Positions 1-11,520 of a stretch of DNA of 64,000 nucleotides are shown piece by piece (positions within the stretch are counted from its first letter, which is position 1; every line of letters begins with the position of its first letter). The notes under the pieces are model-generated. The model saw only the letters and a list, made by a program, of their open reading frames with translations, had not been told where the DNA came from and made no database searches. The stretch spans positions 62,001-126,000 of the forward strand of contig JBAXQM010000004.1 in the NCBI GenBank assembly GCA_037131735.1. Direction: 5' to 3'. Both the position numbers and the translations under genes were made by a program. Origin of the DNA: CAIUPE01 sp037131735. Lineage in GTDB: Bacteria; Pseudomonadota; Alphaproteobacteria; Rhizobiales; Beijerinckiaceae.

Positions 1-605
1 GTTGCCGGTTCACGTTTTGACGGTTCAGGACGCGTCTGAATGCCGATGAGGCAAAAACATGACCCGATAAACATCAAACCCGCGATACCAAACACCGTTC
101 CAGGTCCAAAAATATAGAGAAAGCCGCCGAGTGCAGGGCCCGCAATCGATGCTGATTGCCAAGCTGTCGTGCTCCATGAAATTGCATTTGGCAAAGCTTC
201 ACGCGAGACCAATGTAGGCATCAAGGCTTGCGTTGCCGGGTTTGAAAAAGAGCGTGCAAAGCCCAACAAAATCGTGATGCCATAGACGGCATAGAGAGCT
301 GGCGCGCCGATGATCGCGCAGACAATCAAACCGACCGAGCCAATGGCAATTAAAATATAACAGATGATCGCGATCCAGCGCCGATCAAACCGATCAGCAA
401 CATGGCCTGAGATTAACGACATTGTGAGCACGGGAAGAAACGACGCCAACCCGATGAGCCCTAAGGCAAAGGCGCTGCCTGTCATTTCGTAGACAAGCCA
501 GCCCAACGCCACCACTTCCATCTGATGGCCAAGAGCCGATAAAACGCGCGAAGCAAAGAAAAAACGATAATCGCGCGAAGCGAAAGCAGAAGAGGATGAG
601 GACAC
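1..605 (-). CDS. MFS transporter, C-terminal part missing (window edge)
   Basis: About 201 residues are readable without a stop from a GTG at 605 to the window edge, so the C-terminal half lies outside. The translation starts VSSSSSAFASRDYRFFFASR and continues with hydrophobic helices. After the second helix there is a GHVADRFDRR loop, the typical MFS signature between helices 2 and 3. It resembles drug/siderophore-type exporters with a short N-terminus, but the substrate cannot be read from the sequence. It lies 27 bp downstream of gyrB on the same strand and has no evident link to the photosynthesis genes. Confidence 0.75.
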   Translation of the reverse strand, partial: MSSSSSAFASRDYRFFFASRVLSALGHQMEVVALGWLVYEMTGSAFALGLIGLASFLPVLTMSLISGHVADRFDRRWIAIICYILIAIGSVGLIVCAIIGAPALYAVYGITILLGFARSFSNPATQALMPTLVSREALPNAISWSTTAWQSASIAGPALGGFLYIFGPGTVFGIAGLMFIGSCFCLIGIQTRPEPSKREPA

Positions 606-632
606 GAAGGTCTCTTATTTAAAAACTAAAAC

Positions 633-3056
<2,424 letters not shown>

Positions 3057-3311
3057 TGAGGAGATGTCCTGGCGGGTAATCGTGCGGATCGCATTGATTC
3101 GTCTTTATTTTTCTACCCTATTTTGGCTGTGGTTTCACCTTAGAAGAGTCCCTCCCCTGAAACTCTCCCCATCTGGTTAGGGGCCGATCCCCTGCGGCAG
3201 AGACCAAATCTAACCCGCCCTTTGGGGTAACATTTGTGCCGATGAATTTACGAAAATCATGGCTTGCCGAGCGGGGGCCTTCGCGCATACCTTCTGCGTC
3301 ACGCTTCAGAC
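3057..3311. other. Divergent intergenic region gyrB / drl
   Basis: A gap of about 300 bp, including the element at 3312-3355, between the divergent gyrB and drl starts. I see no ORF of coding quality, no tRNA and no repeat. It must hold the gyrB promoter, but no unambiguous -35/-10 pair could be picked by eye. Confidence 0.5.
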
Positions 3312-3355
3312 TGTTAGGATTAATTGACAGTATAAAGCGTCAGAGGAAATTTACA
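3312..3355 (+). promoter_or_regulatory. Tandem PpsR-type operator in front of drl
   Basis: Four half-sites are spaced 13 bp apart. 3312-3329 reads TGTTAGGATTAATTGACA, a full match to the PpsR/CrtJ consensus TGT-N12-ACA. 3338-3355 reads CGTCAGAGGAAATTTACA, with one mismatch, and runs into the drl start codon. The 8-bp gap between the two sites equals that of the tandem sites before bchC in this window. Seen: the pattern and spacing. Known: PpsR binds such tandem palindromes. Inferred: light/oxygen repression of drl. Confidence 0.55.
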
Positions 3356-4680
3356 TGATAGCGCGCGTATCCCCGCTTTTAGCTGACCTGACCCGCCGCG
3401 AGGCCGAGGGTCGCCCGGTCTCTATCGGCGTGGTTGGCGCTGGGCAAATGGGCACCGATCTCGCCGTACAGATCGCCCGCATTCCGGGCATGAGATTAGG
3501 CGGAATCGCCGTGCGCAATATTGGCAATGCCATCGAAATGGCGGTCGGCGTCGGCCATCGGCGCGACAGGGTTGTCGCCGCCAAGACCGCGTCAGCCATC
3601 GATTCAGCCATCGAGCGGGGCGTTTTACCAATCACCGACGATATCGACGCCCTCACAGCAGGGGGACGGATCGATGTAATTCTGGACGCAACCGGCAACC
3701 CTAACACGGGCACAGCCATCGCCTTGTCCGCCATTCGCAATGGCAAACATATGGTCATGATGAATGTCGAAGCCGACATCACCATTGGCCGCTATCTTCA
3801 TGCGGAAGCGCGTTCGGCCGGCATTATATATACGGGCGCGGCGGGCGACGAACCGGCCGCCGCCATCGAACTCATTGGTTTTGCTCAATCTTTAGGGCTC
3901 GATATTGTCTGCGCCGGCAAGGGCAAGAACAATCCGCTTAAATATGACGCCGTTCCCGCCGATTATGAGGAAGAGGCCCGCGCGCGGAATATGAACCCGC
4001 GCATGCTGGTCGAATTCGTCGATGGGTCAAAAACCATGGTAGAAATGGTCGCCATTGCCAATGCGACAGGCCTTATTCCCGACCGCCCCGGCATGCATGG
4101 GCCGGCAGCAGCGCGTGAGACACTCGCTGACATCTTAATCCCCAAACGGGATGGCGGGGTGCTTGCGGGCAAAGGCCGTGTCGATTACTCGACCGGTAAG
4201 GGCGTAGCGCCGGGCGTCTTTTGCGTGGTTGAATCCGATAATCCCCGCATAATTGAGCGTATGGCCGATCTTAAGGTTGGAAAAGGTCCCTATTTCTGCC
4301 TTTTCCGGCCCTATCATCTCACCAGCCTCGAGGCGCCGCTTTCGGCCGCCCGCGCGGTACTTTATGGCCAGCCTGATATGGTGCCGCTGGATCGTCCCGT
4401 CGCTGAAGCGACAACGCTCGCCAAACGCGATCTCGCTGTCGGTGAAACGCTCGGTAAAATCGGCGAAACCGAATATCGTGCTTGGGCGATGACCCATCCA
4501 GAGGCGCGGGCTGCCAAAGCCGTGCCGCTTGGCCTCGCTGAAGGGGCAAAAATCTTGAAGCCCGTTCGCGCCGGTGAAACGCTAACTTATGACAATTGTG
4601 CTCCTGACAAATCCCTGATCGTGACCCAAATCCGTCATCAGCTCGATGCGGCGGATGCCGGTTTGATGGCGGCAGAGTAA
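3355..4680 (+). CDS. drl: DXR-like reductoisomerase (DRL, alternative MEP-pathway step 2), SAF-type C-terminus
   Basis: A 441-residue protein with an N-terminal Rossmann fold (GVVGAGQMG at 25-33), a homoserine-dehydrogenase-like middle (VILDATGNPNTG, GAAGDEPAAAIEL) and a C-terminal SAF-like part. This architecture and length match the Brucella DRL (DXR-II) family, which converts 1-deoxyxylulose 5-phosphate to methylerythritol 4-phosphate with NADPH in place of DXR. The next gene downstream is dxs, which makes the substrate, and a tandem PpsR-type element sits directly upstream, so both context and regulation fit isoprenoid supply for pigments. The alternative is another oxidoreductase of the same superfamily. 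The family call rests on recall of the architecture, not on an alignment. Confidence 0.72.
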   Translation: MIARVSPLLADLTRREAEGRPVSIGVVGAGQMGTDLAVQIARIPGMRLGGIAVRNIGNAIEMAVGVGHRRDRVVAAKTASAIDSAIERGVLPITDDIDALTAGGRIDVILDATGNPNTGTAIALSAIRNGKHMVMMNVEADITIGRYLHAEARSAGIIYTGAAGDEPAAAIELIGFAQSLGLDIVCAGKGKNNPLKYDAVPADYEEEARARNMNPRMLVEFVDGSKTMVEMVAIANATGLIPDRPGMHGPAAARETLADILIPKRDGGVLAGKGRVDYSTGKGVAPGVFCVVESDNPRIIERMADLKVGKGPYFCLFRPYHLTSLEAPLSAARAVLYGQPDMVPLDRPVAEATTLAKRDLAVGETLGKIGETEYRAWAMTHPEARAAKAVPLGLAEGAKILKPVRAGETLTYDNCAPDKSLIVTQIRHQLDAADAGLMAAE

Positions 4681-4751
4681 GGTCCAGAAGACCTGCTTGG
4701 CCGCCCGATTTCGGTAAACGGAAAAAAGCACAATCGACCGAGTTGTTAGAC

Positions 4752-4793
4752 TGTCAATTGAATGTTACGGTTTGCTGTATGGATATGTTGACA
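4752..4793 (+). promoter_or_regulatory. PpsR-type sites overlapping the dxs start
   Basis: 4776-4793 reads TGTATGGATATGTTGACA, a full TGT-N12-ACA match that spans the proposed dxs start codons. 4752-4769 reads TGTCAATTGAATGTTACG, two bases off the extended consensus TGTCA-N8-TGACA. The gap between them is 6 bp rather than the 8 bp of the other tandems here, which lowers confidence. If bound, it would control the dxs-bchIDO-crtI operon. Confidence 0.35.
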
Positions 4794-6596
4794 CCCGTCC
4801 TCGACCGATTGGTCGACCCGTCTGATATCCGCGCCCTCGAAAAGCGCGATCTGAATCGGCTGGCCGACGAAGTGCGCGCCGAGATCATTTCTGCTGCCGC
4901 TGAGACCGGTGGTCATTTCGGCGCAGGGCTCGGTGTGGTTGAACTAACCGTCGCTTTGCATCACGTCTTCAACACGCCCGAAGACCGACTGATCTGGGAT
5001 GTGAGCCACCAAGCCTATCCGCATAAGCTTCTTACCGGTCGCCGAAACGCCCTGCGCTCAATTCGCAAAAAAGGTGGGCTCTACGGATTCACCAAACGAA
5101 GCGAAAGCGCTTATGATCCCTTTGGCACCGCGCATTCATCGACATCGATTTCGGCAGGCCTCGGTATGGCCGTCGGACGCGATCTCAAAGGCGAACGCAA
5201 TCATGTCATCGCGGTGATTGGTGATGGCGCGATTACAGGCGGCATGGCCTATGAAGCGCTTAATCATGCAGGCGCAGAAAAAAGCCGCCTCATTGTCATT
5301 GTAAACGATAACTGCATGTCGATTGGCCCTGCGGTTGGCGCGCTTTCTACGCATCTCAATGAGTTGCGTGAATCGCCGAAGCGTAGCGGATCAAATGGTC
5401 CTTCAAGCTTTTTCGAAACGCTTGGTTTCCGCCATATTGGTCCGGTTGATGGCCATGATCTCGACAGACTTGTTTCAACACTCTCCGCTTTGCGCGATGA
5501 GAGCGATTGCGGGCCCGTTGTTGTTCATGTTGTAACAGAAAAAGGCCGCGGTCATCCGTTCACTAAACCGGATAAAGAAAAATATCACGCGGTGGGTCCG
5601 TTCAATCCGGAAACGCTTGAATTCAAAGCAGCTCCCGCAACAAAACCCACTTACACAAAAGTGTTTGCGGACGCACTGATTGATGCCGCAACAAAAGATT
5701 CAAAGATAGTTGCGATCACGGCGGCGATGGGATCGGGTACCGGGCTTGATCATTTCGGGGCGCAATTCCCGACGCGCTGTTTTGATGTCGGCATTGCCGA
5801 GCAACATGCCGTGACATTCGCCGCAGGCCTTGCAACAGAAGGCTTAAAGCCCTTCTGCGCGATTTATTCCACGTTCCTGCAACGCGCTTATGATCAAGTT
5901 ATTCATGATGTCGCGTTACAAAATCTGCCTGTTCGTTTTGCGATTGATCGCGCCGGACTCGTTGGTCAAGACGGCGCTACGCATGCAGGCTCTTTCGATC
6001 TCACATATCTTGGCACCGTGCCGAATATGGTGGTCATGGCTCCATCCGATGCGCTCGAATTGCGCCGTATGGTCGCGACCGCTGCCGCCTATGATGAGGG
6101 CCCGATTGCCGTCCGTTATCCGCGCGGGGATATTCATGGCGAAGATCAAGCCGGCAATGTGAACCTTCTCGATATCGGCAAAGGCCGCATTCTCGAAGAG
6201 GGTGAAGAGATTGCCTTGGTGGGTCTTGGCTCTCGCGTTTCAGCCTGTATCGGGGCCGCTGCTCTTCTGCGTGAACAGGGTATTCGGCCCACCATCGCTG
6301 ATGCGCGTTTTGCAAAACCCATCGACACCAATTTGATTGAACGTCTTGTGAAGACGCATCGTGTGGTTGTTCTCGTCGAGGAAGGTTCGATGGGCGGATT
6401 CTCTGCTCAAGTTCTGACCCATCTGGCGCGTGCGCGTCTTCTTGATCGCGCCGAGATTGAACCGATGATCCTGCCGGATCGTTTTATCGCGCATGGATCG
6501 CCCGCCGAGCAATTGGCCGATGCGGGACTCGATGCGCAATCCATTGCCGCGCGCGTGCTTGAGCGCCATCACACGGCCGCGCGAAAGGTTGCCTAA
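4779..6596 (+). CDS. dxs: 1-deoxy-D-xylulose-5-phosphate synthase
   Basis: About 605 residues. A thiamine-diphosphate enzyme condensing pyruvate and glyceraldehyde 3-phosphate, the entry step of the MEP pathway. Seen: DVSHQAYPHKLLTGRR near the N-terminus, the ThDP motif GDGAITGGMAYEALNHAG ending in VNDN, and the DXS signature DRAGLVGQDGATHAGSFDL. The reading frame opens at 4743, but alignment by eye with other DXS N-termini favours ATG 4779 or 4785. It is followed after 4 bp by bchI, as in the Rhodobacter-type arrangement where a dxs copy lies in the photosynthesis cluster. Confidence 0.96.
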   Translation: MDMLTPVLDRLVDPSDIRALEKRDLNRLADEVRAEIISAAAETGGHFGAGLGVVELTVALHHVFNTPEDRLIWDVSHQAYPHKLLTGRRNALRSIRKKGGLYGFTKRSESAYDPFGTAHSSTSISAGLGMAVGRDLKGERNHVIAVIGDGAITGGMAYEALNHAGAEKSRLIVIVNDNCMSIGPAVGALSTHLNELRESPKRSGSNGPSSFFETLGFRHIGPVDGHDLDRLVSTLSALRDESDCGPVVVHVVTEKGRGHPFTKPDKEKYHAVGPFNPETLEFKAAPATKPTYTKVFADALIDAATKDSKIVAITAAMGSGTGLDHFGAQFPTRCFDVGIAEQHAVTFAAGLATEGLKPFCAIYSTFLQRAYDQVIHDVALQNLPVRFAIDRAGLVGQDGATHAGSFDLTYLGTVPNMVVMAPSDALELRRMVATAAAYDEGPIAVRYPRGDIHGEDQAGNVNLLDIGKGRILEEGEEIALVGLGSRVSACIGAAALLREQGIRPTIADARFAKPIDTNLIERLVKTHRVVVLVEEGSMGGFSAQVLTHLARARLLDRAEIEPMILPDRFIAHGSPAEQLADAGLDAQSIAARVLERHHTAARKVA

Positions 6597-6600
6597 TCCA

Positions 6601-7614
6601 ATGACGTCTCGATTTCCTTTCTCGGCCATTGCAGGCCAAGACGAGATGAAGCGTGCGCTTCTGTTGACAGCCGTTGATCCGATGATTGGCGGCTTACTCG
6701 CCTTTGGTGATCGAGGCACCGGCAAATCAACGGCCGTGCGCGCGTTGGCGGCTTTGCTTCCGGCGATGAAAGCGATTGAGGGATGTCCCTATCATTGCGA
6801 TCCCGCGTCAACACAAGCGCAATGCGAAGCCTGCCGCAACAAGACCAAGCCAAAAACGAAATCAATGCCGATTCCGGTTGTCGATTTGCCGCTTGGCGCG
6901 ACAGAGGATCGTGTTGTGGGCGCGCTTGATCTCGAGCGCGCTTTGGCATCAGGGGAAAAAGCGTTTGAGCCCGGCCTCCTCGCGGCTGCCAATCGCGGCT
7001 ATCTCTATGTCGATGAAGTTAATCTGCTTGAAGATCACATTGTTGATCTTCTGCTCGATGTGGCAGCGTCTGGCGAAAATGTCGTCGAACGCGAAGGTCT
7101 GAGCATCCGTCATCCTGCACGCTTTGTTCTCATTGGGAGCGGCAATCCGGAAGAAGGCGAATTGCGTCCGCAATTGCTTGATCGCTTTGGTTTGTCAGTG
7201 GATGTGCGCACGCCGACTGATGTCGCAACATGGGTTGAAATCGCACGACGCCGTTTGGCTTATGAAGCAGATCCCGAAGCCTATGCTGCGCAATGGGCCC
7301 CCCAAGATGCCGAACAACAACGCAAGCTTGTTACTGCCCGTAAGAAAGTTGAGAGCGTAATTCTTAGCGATGAAATTTTAGAACGCGCTGCCGCATTGTG
7401 TCTTGCTCTGCAAACGGATGGTTTGCGCGGTCAACTCACTTTGATGCGTGCAGCACGGGCGCTTACCGCCTTGGAAGGACGCAAGCAGGTCACGCTTGAT
7501 GATTTGAAGCGCATGGCTGGCCCGGCGCTACGCCATCGCTTGCGTCGCAATCCGCTTGATGAAACAGGATCGCAAACACGAATCGATCGTGCTTTGACGG
7601 AGCTGTTCGGATGA
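6601..7614 (+). CDS. bchI: Magnesium chelatase subunit I (AAA+ ATPase)
   Basis: 337 residues from the ATG at 6601; an upstream in-frame extension overlaps dxs and is not homologous. Walker A GDRGTGKST is at 36-44, Walker B YVDEVNLLEDH follows, and GSGNPEEGELRPQLLDRFG is the sensor/arginine-finger region. With BchD it forms the ATPase ring that drives BchH to insert Mg2+ into protoporphyrin IX, the first committed step of bacteriochlorophyll synthesis. Its stop overlaps the bchD start (ATGA), so the two are translationally coupled. Confidence 0.97.
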   Translation: MTSRFPFSAIAGQDEMKRALLLTAVDPMIGGLLAFGDRGTGKSTAVRALAALLPAMKAIEGCPYHCDPASTQAQCEACRNKTKPKTKSMPIPVVDLPLGATEDRVVGALDLERALASGEKAFEPGLLAAANRGYLYVDEVNLLEDHIVDLLLDVAASGENVVEREGLSIRHPARFVLIGSGNPEEGELRPQLLDRFGLSVDVRTPTDVATWVEIARRRLAYEADPEAYAAQWAPQDAEQQRKLVTARKKVESVILSDEILERAAALCLALQTDGLRGQLTLMRAARALTALEGRKQVTLDDLKRMAGPALRHRLRRNPLDETGSQTRIDRALTELFG

Positions 7615-9332
7615 CGCAGCCAACGGACGCAGCGCCCCGCGACGCGTCCGGTGACGCCTTGTTGATTTGCAAATTATTGGCTACCGATCCGAGACATCTC
7701 GGTGGTGTTGCGTTGGCAAGCGGACCAGGGCCCGGCCGCGATGCTTTTCTCGCTTGCTACAGACATTTCACAAAAGACCAAACACCTTTGATTACGGTGC
7801 CGTCTCATGTTTCGGTCGATCGACTCGAAGGCGGGCTTGATATTGCCGCAACGCTCGCGCGCGGAAAGTCCATCAAAAGTCAGGGGCTCATGGCTGCCGC
7901 AGAAAACGGCGCCCTGCTTCTCTTGTCTGCCGAACGGTTAAGCACCGACAAAGCGGCGCGTATCGCTCTCGCTATGGACGACAATCTTCATACGCCGTTC
8001 GGTTTGATCGCTTGCGATGAAAGCCGCGATGATGATGAGGCGCTTCCGGCCATCCTATCTGAGCGTCTCGCCTTCCGTATCAATCCGGATCAAGGCATTG
8101 CCGCGCTTAAGGCGGAAGGATCTTTACCGAAGAATATCACTGCGGCTGCTGATGCCGTGACCTTGCCGGAAAATATCGAGAGGGCTTTAGCGGAAACCGC
8201 GCTGATGCTCGGCATCGCCTCGCCTCGCGCTTTGATTTTTGCGTTTCGCGTGACCAAACTTCACGCTGCTTTAAATCGCCGCAAAAGCGTGAACGAAGAG
8301 GATGCTGCCCTTGCAGCGCAACTTGTCTTCGCGCATCGCGCCACACAGATGCCGGTTGAAGAGAGCGAAGCAGAAGATCAATCCGAAGAGCACAATAATG
8401 AGTCGCAACCCGACTCATCTGATACGGATTCCGACTCAGGCGGCGCGCTCGCCGATCGTGTGTTGGATGCTGTTCGCACGCATCTGCCTGAAGGTCTTTT
8501 GGCTAAGCTTGATGCCTCGGCCTTTTCTCGCCAAGGCCGAACAGGCACGGGCGCGAAGGCGGCTAAAGCGGGCAAGACACGCGGCAGACCTTTGGGAGCC
8601 CGCCGGGGTGATCCCCGCTCGGGCGCGCGTCTTGATCTTGTTGAAACATTGCGTGTCGCAGCACCTTGGCAAACGCTGCGCCGTCGCACGCAGCCAAACC
8701 GAAGTGGCGTGCTCGTCCATAAAGATGATTTTCGTGTTCGTCGCTTCAAAGAAAGCCGCGAGACGACCGCCATCTTTGTTGTTGACGCGTCAGGTTCGTC
8801 AGCCATTCGGCGCTTGGCGGAAGCCAAAGGCGCGGTGGAACTCATTCTCGCCGATTGCTATGTGCGCCGCGACCGTGTGGCAGTGATTGCGTTCCGCAGC
8901 AAGAGCGCTGAAATTCTCTTGCATCCCACGCGTTCGCTTCAACGCGCGAAGCGCAGTCTCGCTGAATTACCTGGCGGCGGCGGAACACCTTTAACGGCTG
9001 CCATTGAAACAACGCTCTCGCTGGCCGATCAAGTGAAGCGCACAGGCGGTGTGCCACTCGCTGTGTTTTTAACCGATGGCCGCGCGAATATCACACGCGA
9101 TGGCACACCCGATAAAACCCGCGCCTTAAGCGAATCAGAAAGCGCTGCGAAAGCTTTGCGGGCCAGCGGTATGAAAAGCCTTGTTATTGATCTCTCAGAT
9201 CGCCCTGAAGGGGCCGCAAAAACGCTCGCGACAGCCTTGGCTGCGCTCTATCTGCCGCTGCCTCACGCTGAATCGCACACAATCTCCAACCATGTCGGCG
9301 CGGCCATGAAATCGGCAGGAGGGAGCCGATGA
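7611..9332 (+). CDS. bchD: Magnesium chelatase subunit D
   Basis: 573 residues in the classic BchD order: a degenerate AAA+ module without a Walker A motif, an acidic linker at about 245-280 rich in Glu, Asp and Ser, and a C-terminal von Willebrand A domain with the MIDAS motif DASGSSA. It forms the platform ring with BchI. ATGA overlaps at both ends (bchI before, bchO after) place it inside one tightly coupled message. Confidence 0.96.
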   Translation: MTQPTDAAPRDASGDALLICKLLATDPRHLGGVALASGPGPGRDAFLACYRHFTKDQTPLITVPSHVSVDRLEGGLDIAATLARGKSIKSQGLMAAAENGALLLLSAERLSTDKAARIALAMDDNLHTPFGLIACDESRDDDEALPAILSERLAFRINPDQGIAALKAEGSLPKNITAAADAVTLPENIERALAETALMLGIASPRALIFAFRVTKLHAALNRRKSVNEEDAALAAQLVFAHRATQMPVEESEAEDQSEEHNNESQPDSSDTDSDSGGALADRVLDAVRTHLPEGLLAKLDASAFSRQGRTGTGAKAAKAGKTRGRPLGARRGDPRSGARLDLVETLRVAAPWQTLRRRTQPNRSGVLVHKDDFRVRRFKESRETTAIFVVDASGSSAIRRLAEAKGAVELILADCYVRRDRVAVIAFRSKSAEILLHPTRSLQRAKRSLAELPGGGGTPLTAAIETTLSLADQVKRTGGVPLAVFLTDGRANITRDGTPDKTRALSESESAAKALRASGMKSLVIDLSDRPEGAAKTLATALAALYLPLPHAESHTISNHVGAAMKSAGGSR

Positions 9333-10240
9333 GTGCCGCGCTTGATTTTGATCGTGACGGACGTGAGTGGCCGCATCGAGACAAAAGCCGCTTTGTTAAA
9401 GTGAGTAACCTCACTTTTCACGTGCAGATCATGGGTGATGGCGCGCCGCTTTTATTGATCCATGGTACGGGCGCATCATCACATAGTTGGCGCGATATCA
9501 TGCCAATCTTGGCGCGTGATCATCTCGTGATTGCACCCGATCTTCCCGGCCATGCTTTTACAAAGGGTGCATCACGCGCTGATTTATCTCTTCATGGCAT
9601 GGCCCGTGCGCTTGGCACTCTTATGAAGACGCTTGGTCTGAATCCTGAACTCATCGTCGGCCATTCGGCGGGAGCAGCCATTGCGATTGAAATGGTGGAT
9701 CAGAAATCCATAACGCCCAAAAACATCATAAGCTTTAATGGTGCATTTTTTCCGGTAGGCGGACCTGTGGGGCATTTTTTCTCACCACTGGCAAAACTGA
9801 TCGCATCGTTCAGTTTCTTGAATGGTATTTTCGCGCGGCTTGTTGATCGTAAAGCGGTCGAGCGTTTACTCGACTCAACCGGATCACATCTCAATGATAA
9901 TACCGTCGGGCTTTATCAAATCCTGTTCACCAATGAAGCACACATTACCGGCACGCTCGCCATGATGGCGGAGTGGGATTTGACATCCATGCGCGCGAAA
10001 TTAAAGCGCCTTGCCGTGCCGCTTCTTCTGGTCAAAGCAACAAACGATAAAACAGTGCCTCCCGAAACGGCGAATGAGGCCGCGGCCCTCGCACCGAATG
10101 CAAAAGTCATAGCGCAGAAGGGGCTTGGTCACCTTGCCCATGAGGAAGATCCTGCAGCGGCCGTGCGCATTATTAGCAATCCAACCGCGTTTCCGGACGT
10201 ATCGGATGTAGATCCGAAAACCGCGAGGAGAACCGCATGA
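9329..10240 (+). CDS. bchO: BchO, alpha/beta-hydrolase of the magnesium chelatase operon
   Basis: 303 residues of alpha/beta-hydrolase fold: HGTGASSHSW oxyanion region, nucleophile elbow GHSAG with Ser113, and a C-terminal GLGHLAHEED supplying the catalytic His. BchO follows bchI-bchD in many purple bacteria. It is named by position, and its reaction is not established; a chaperone-like or esterase role near Mg-chelatase has been proposed. Overlaps bchD upstream and the DUF3422 gene downstream, each by 4 bp. Confidence 0.92.
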   Translation: MSAALDFDRDGREWPHRDKSRFVKVSNLTFHVQIMGDGAPLLLIHGTGASSHSWRDIMPILARDHLVIAPDLPGHAFTKGASRADLSLHGMARALGTLMKTLGLNPELIVGHSAGAAIAIEMVDQKSITPKNIISFNGAFFPVGGPVGHFFSPLAKLIASFSFLNGIFARLVDRKAVERLLDSTGSHLNDNTVGLYQILFTNEAHITGTLAMMAEWDLTSMRAKLKRLAVPLLLVKATNDKTVPPETANEAAALAPNAKVIAQKGLGHLAHEEDPAAAVRIISNPTAFPDVSDVDPKTARRTA

Positions 10241-11520
10241 ACCCCGCCGACCACGCTTTACGCCGCGTGCTCAATGACGAAGTGCATGCGCGCCCACCCG
10301 AACAGCTTCGCCCACCGGTGCGGCTTTCTTATCTCGCGCTCATTCCTGACCACGATCGCGCGGCCGACATCAAAGCGCTGCATGACCTTGTGACAGGTTT
10401 TGGTGCGCCTGCGCCTCGCCCGGATCAAAATCATTATAGCGCTGATCTCGGGGCCTTCCGTATCAAATGGGAACGGCACACGGAATTTATGCGGTACAAG
10501 TTTTTTGTGAGTGGCGCTGAATCAGCACCGTTTTCCAATCCGGCGATTACGGCGGTTCCCGCGGAGTGGCTCGCAGCCCTCCCCGGTAAGGTGATTGCTG
10601 CCTATCATGCCGTGATTTTGACCGAGCCCGCAGGCGGCGTTGCGATGGAGACCGTTGCTGACGCGCATTTTAACGGTAACGCGTTGATTGGCTCTATGAC
10701 ATCGGGCGGCAAAGGTTTGGCACTGACCGATTTTCGAATCCATGACGATGGATTCGGTCGTTTAGTCGTTTACGATAGCGGCATGACGCCTCGCCAATTG
10801 GGTCGTCTCGTGCAACGCATAATGGAAATCGACACCTATCGCATGATGGCGCTGTTGGCCTTTCCGGTGGCGCGCGCGCTGGGTCCGCAATTGCAACAGG
10901 CCGAACAGGAATTGCTGGCAATTATTGATGCGGTTCAAGGGGCAAAAGAAGAAGACGAGCCCCTCCTCTTCGACCGGATCACCAAACTCGAAGCACAGGT
11001 CGAAAAAACGCGCAGCGATACACATTACCGTTTCAGCGCGGCAACGGCTTACCACACTCTGGTCGAGCAACGCGTCGATGAATTGCGCGAGCAACGTATC
11101 GAAGGCTTGCAGACATTTCGTGAATTCAATGAACGGCGTCTATCGCCCGCTATGGCCACCTGTCGCACAACATCTGCGCGGCTTGAAGCCATTCTTGAAC
11201 GCGTTGGCCGCACCACAATGCTTCTCTCCACACGCGTGAATGTGACGCGCGAGAAGCAAAATCAACAGGTGCTCAAATCTATGGATCGTCGTGCGACGAT
11301 GCAATTGCGCTTGCAACAAACGGTTGAAGGCCTCTCGGTTGCTGCGATCAGCTATTACATCGTCGGCTTAGTCGGCTATGCGGCGAAGGGCGTCAAAGCC
11401 TCAGGACGAGATATCAATCTCGATCTTGTGACCGCGTGGTCTATTCCGATCGTCATCGGCCTCGTGGCTTATGGGCTTTATCGCTTTCGGCGTTCGATTG
11501 AGAAGGATAATGACAAGTGA
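10237..11520 (+). CDS. DUF3422 family membrane-anchored protein of unknown function
   Basis: 427 residues. The N-terminus carries the DUF3422-type signature LNDEVHARPPEQLRPPVRLS. The middle is a long helical, probably coiled-coil region rich in Gln, Glu and Arg (about 215-360). Two hydrophobic helices close the protein (about 365-388 and 400-420), so most of it is probably cytoplasmic and tethered to the membrane. No function is known to me. It overlaps bchO by 4 bp and its TGA overlaps the GTG start of crtI, so it is co-translated with Mg-chelatase and carotenoid genes. Confidence 0.8.
   Translation: MNPADHALRRVLNDEVHARPPEQLRPPVRLSYLALIPDHDRAADIKALHDLVTGFGAPAPRPDQNHYSADLGAFRIKWERHTEFMRYKFFVSGAESAPFSNPAITAVPAEWLAALPGKVIAAYHAVILTEPAGGVAMETVADAHFNGNALIGSMTSGGKGLALTDFRIHDDGFGRLVVYDSGMTPRQLGRLVQRIMEIDTYRMMALLAFPVARALGPQLQQAEQELLAIIDAVQGAKEEDEPLLFDRITKLEAQVEKTRSDTHYRFSAATAYHTLVEQRVDELREQRIEGLQTFREFNERRLSPAMATCRTTSARLEAILERVGRTTMLLSTRVNVTREKQNQQVLKSMDRRATMQLRLQQTVEGLSVAAISYYIVGLVGYAAKGVKASGRDINLDLVTAWSIPIVIGLVAYGLYRFRRSIEKDNDK

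Noticed and set aside
8302..8886. 194-codon alternative plus-strand frame inside bchD
   Set aside because: No start context or homology; it is a frame shadow of the BchD linker.
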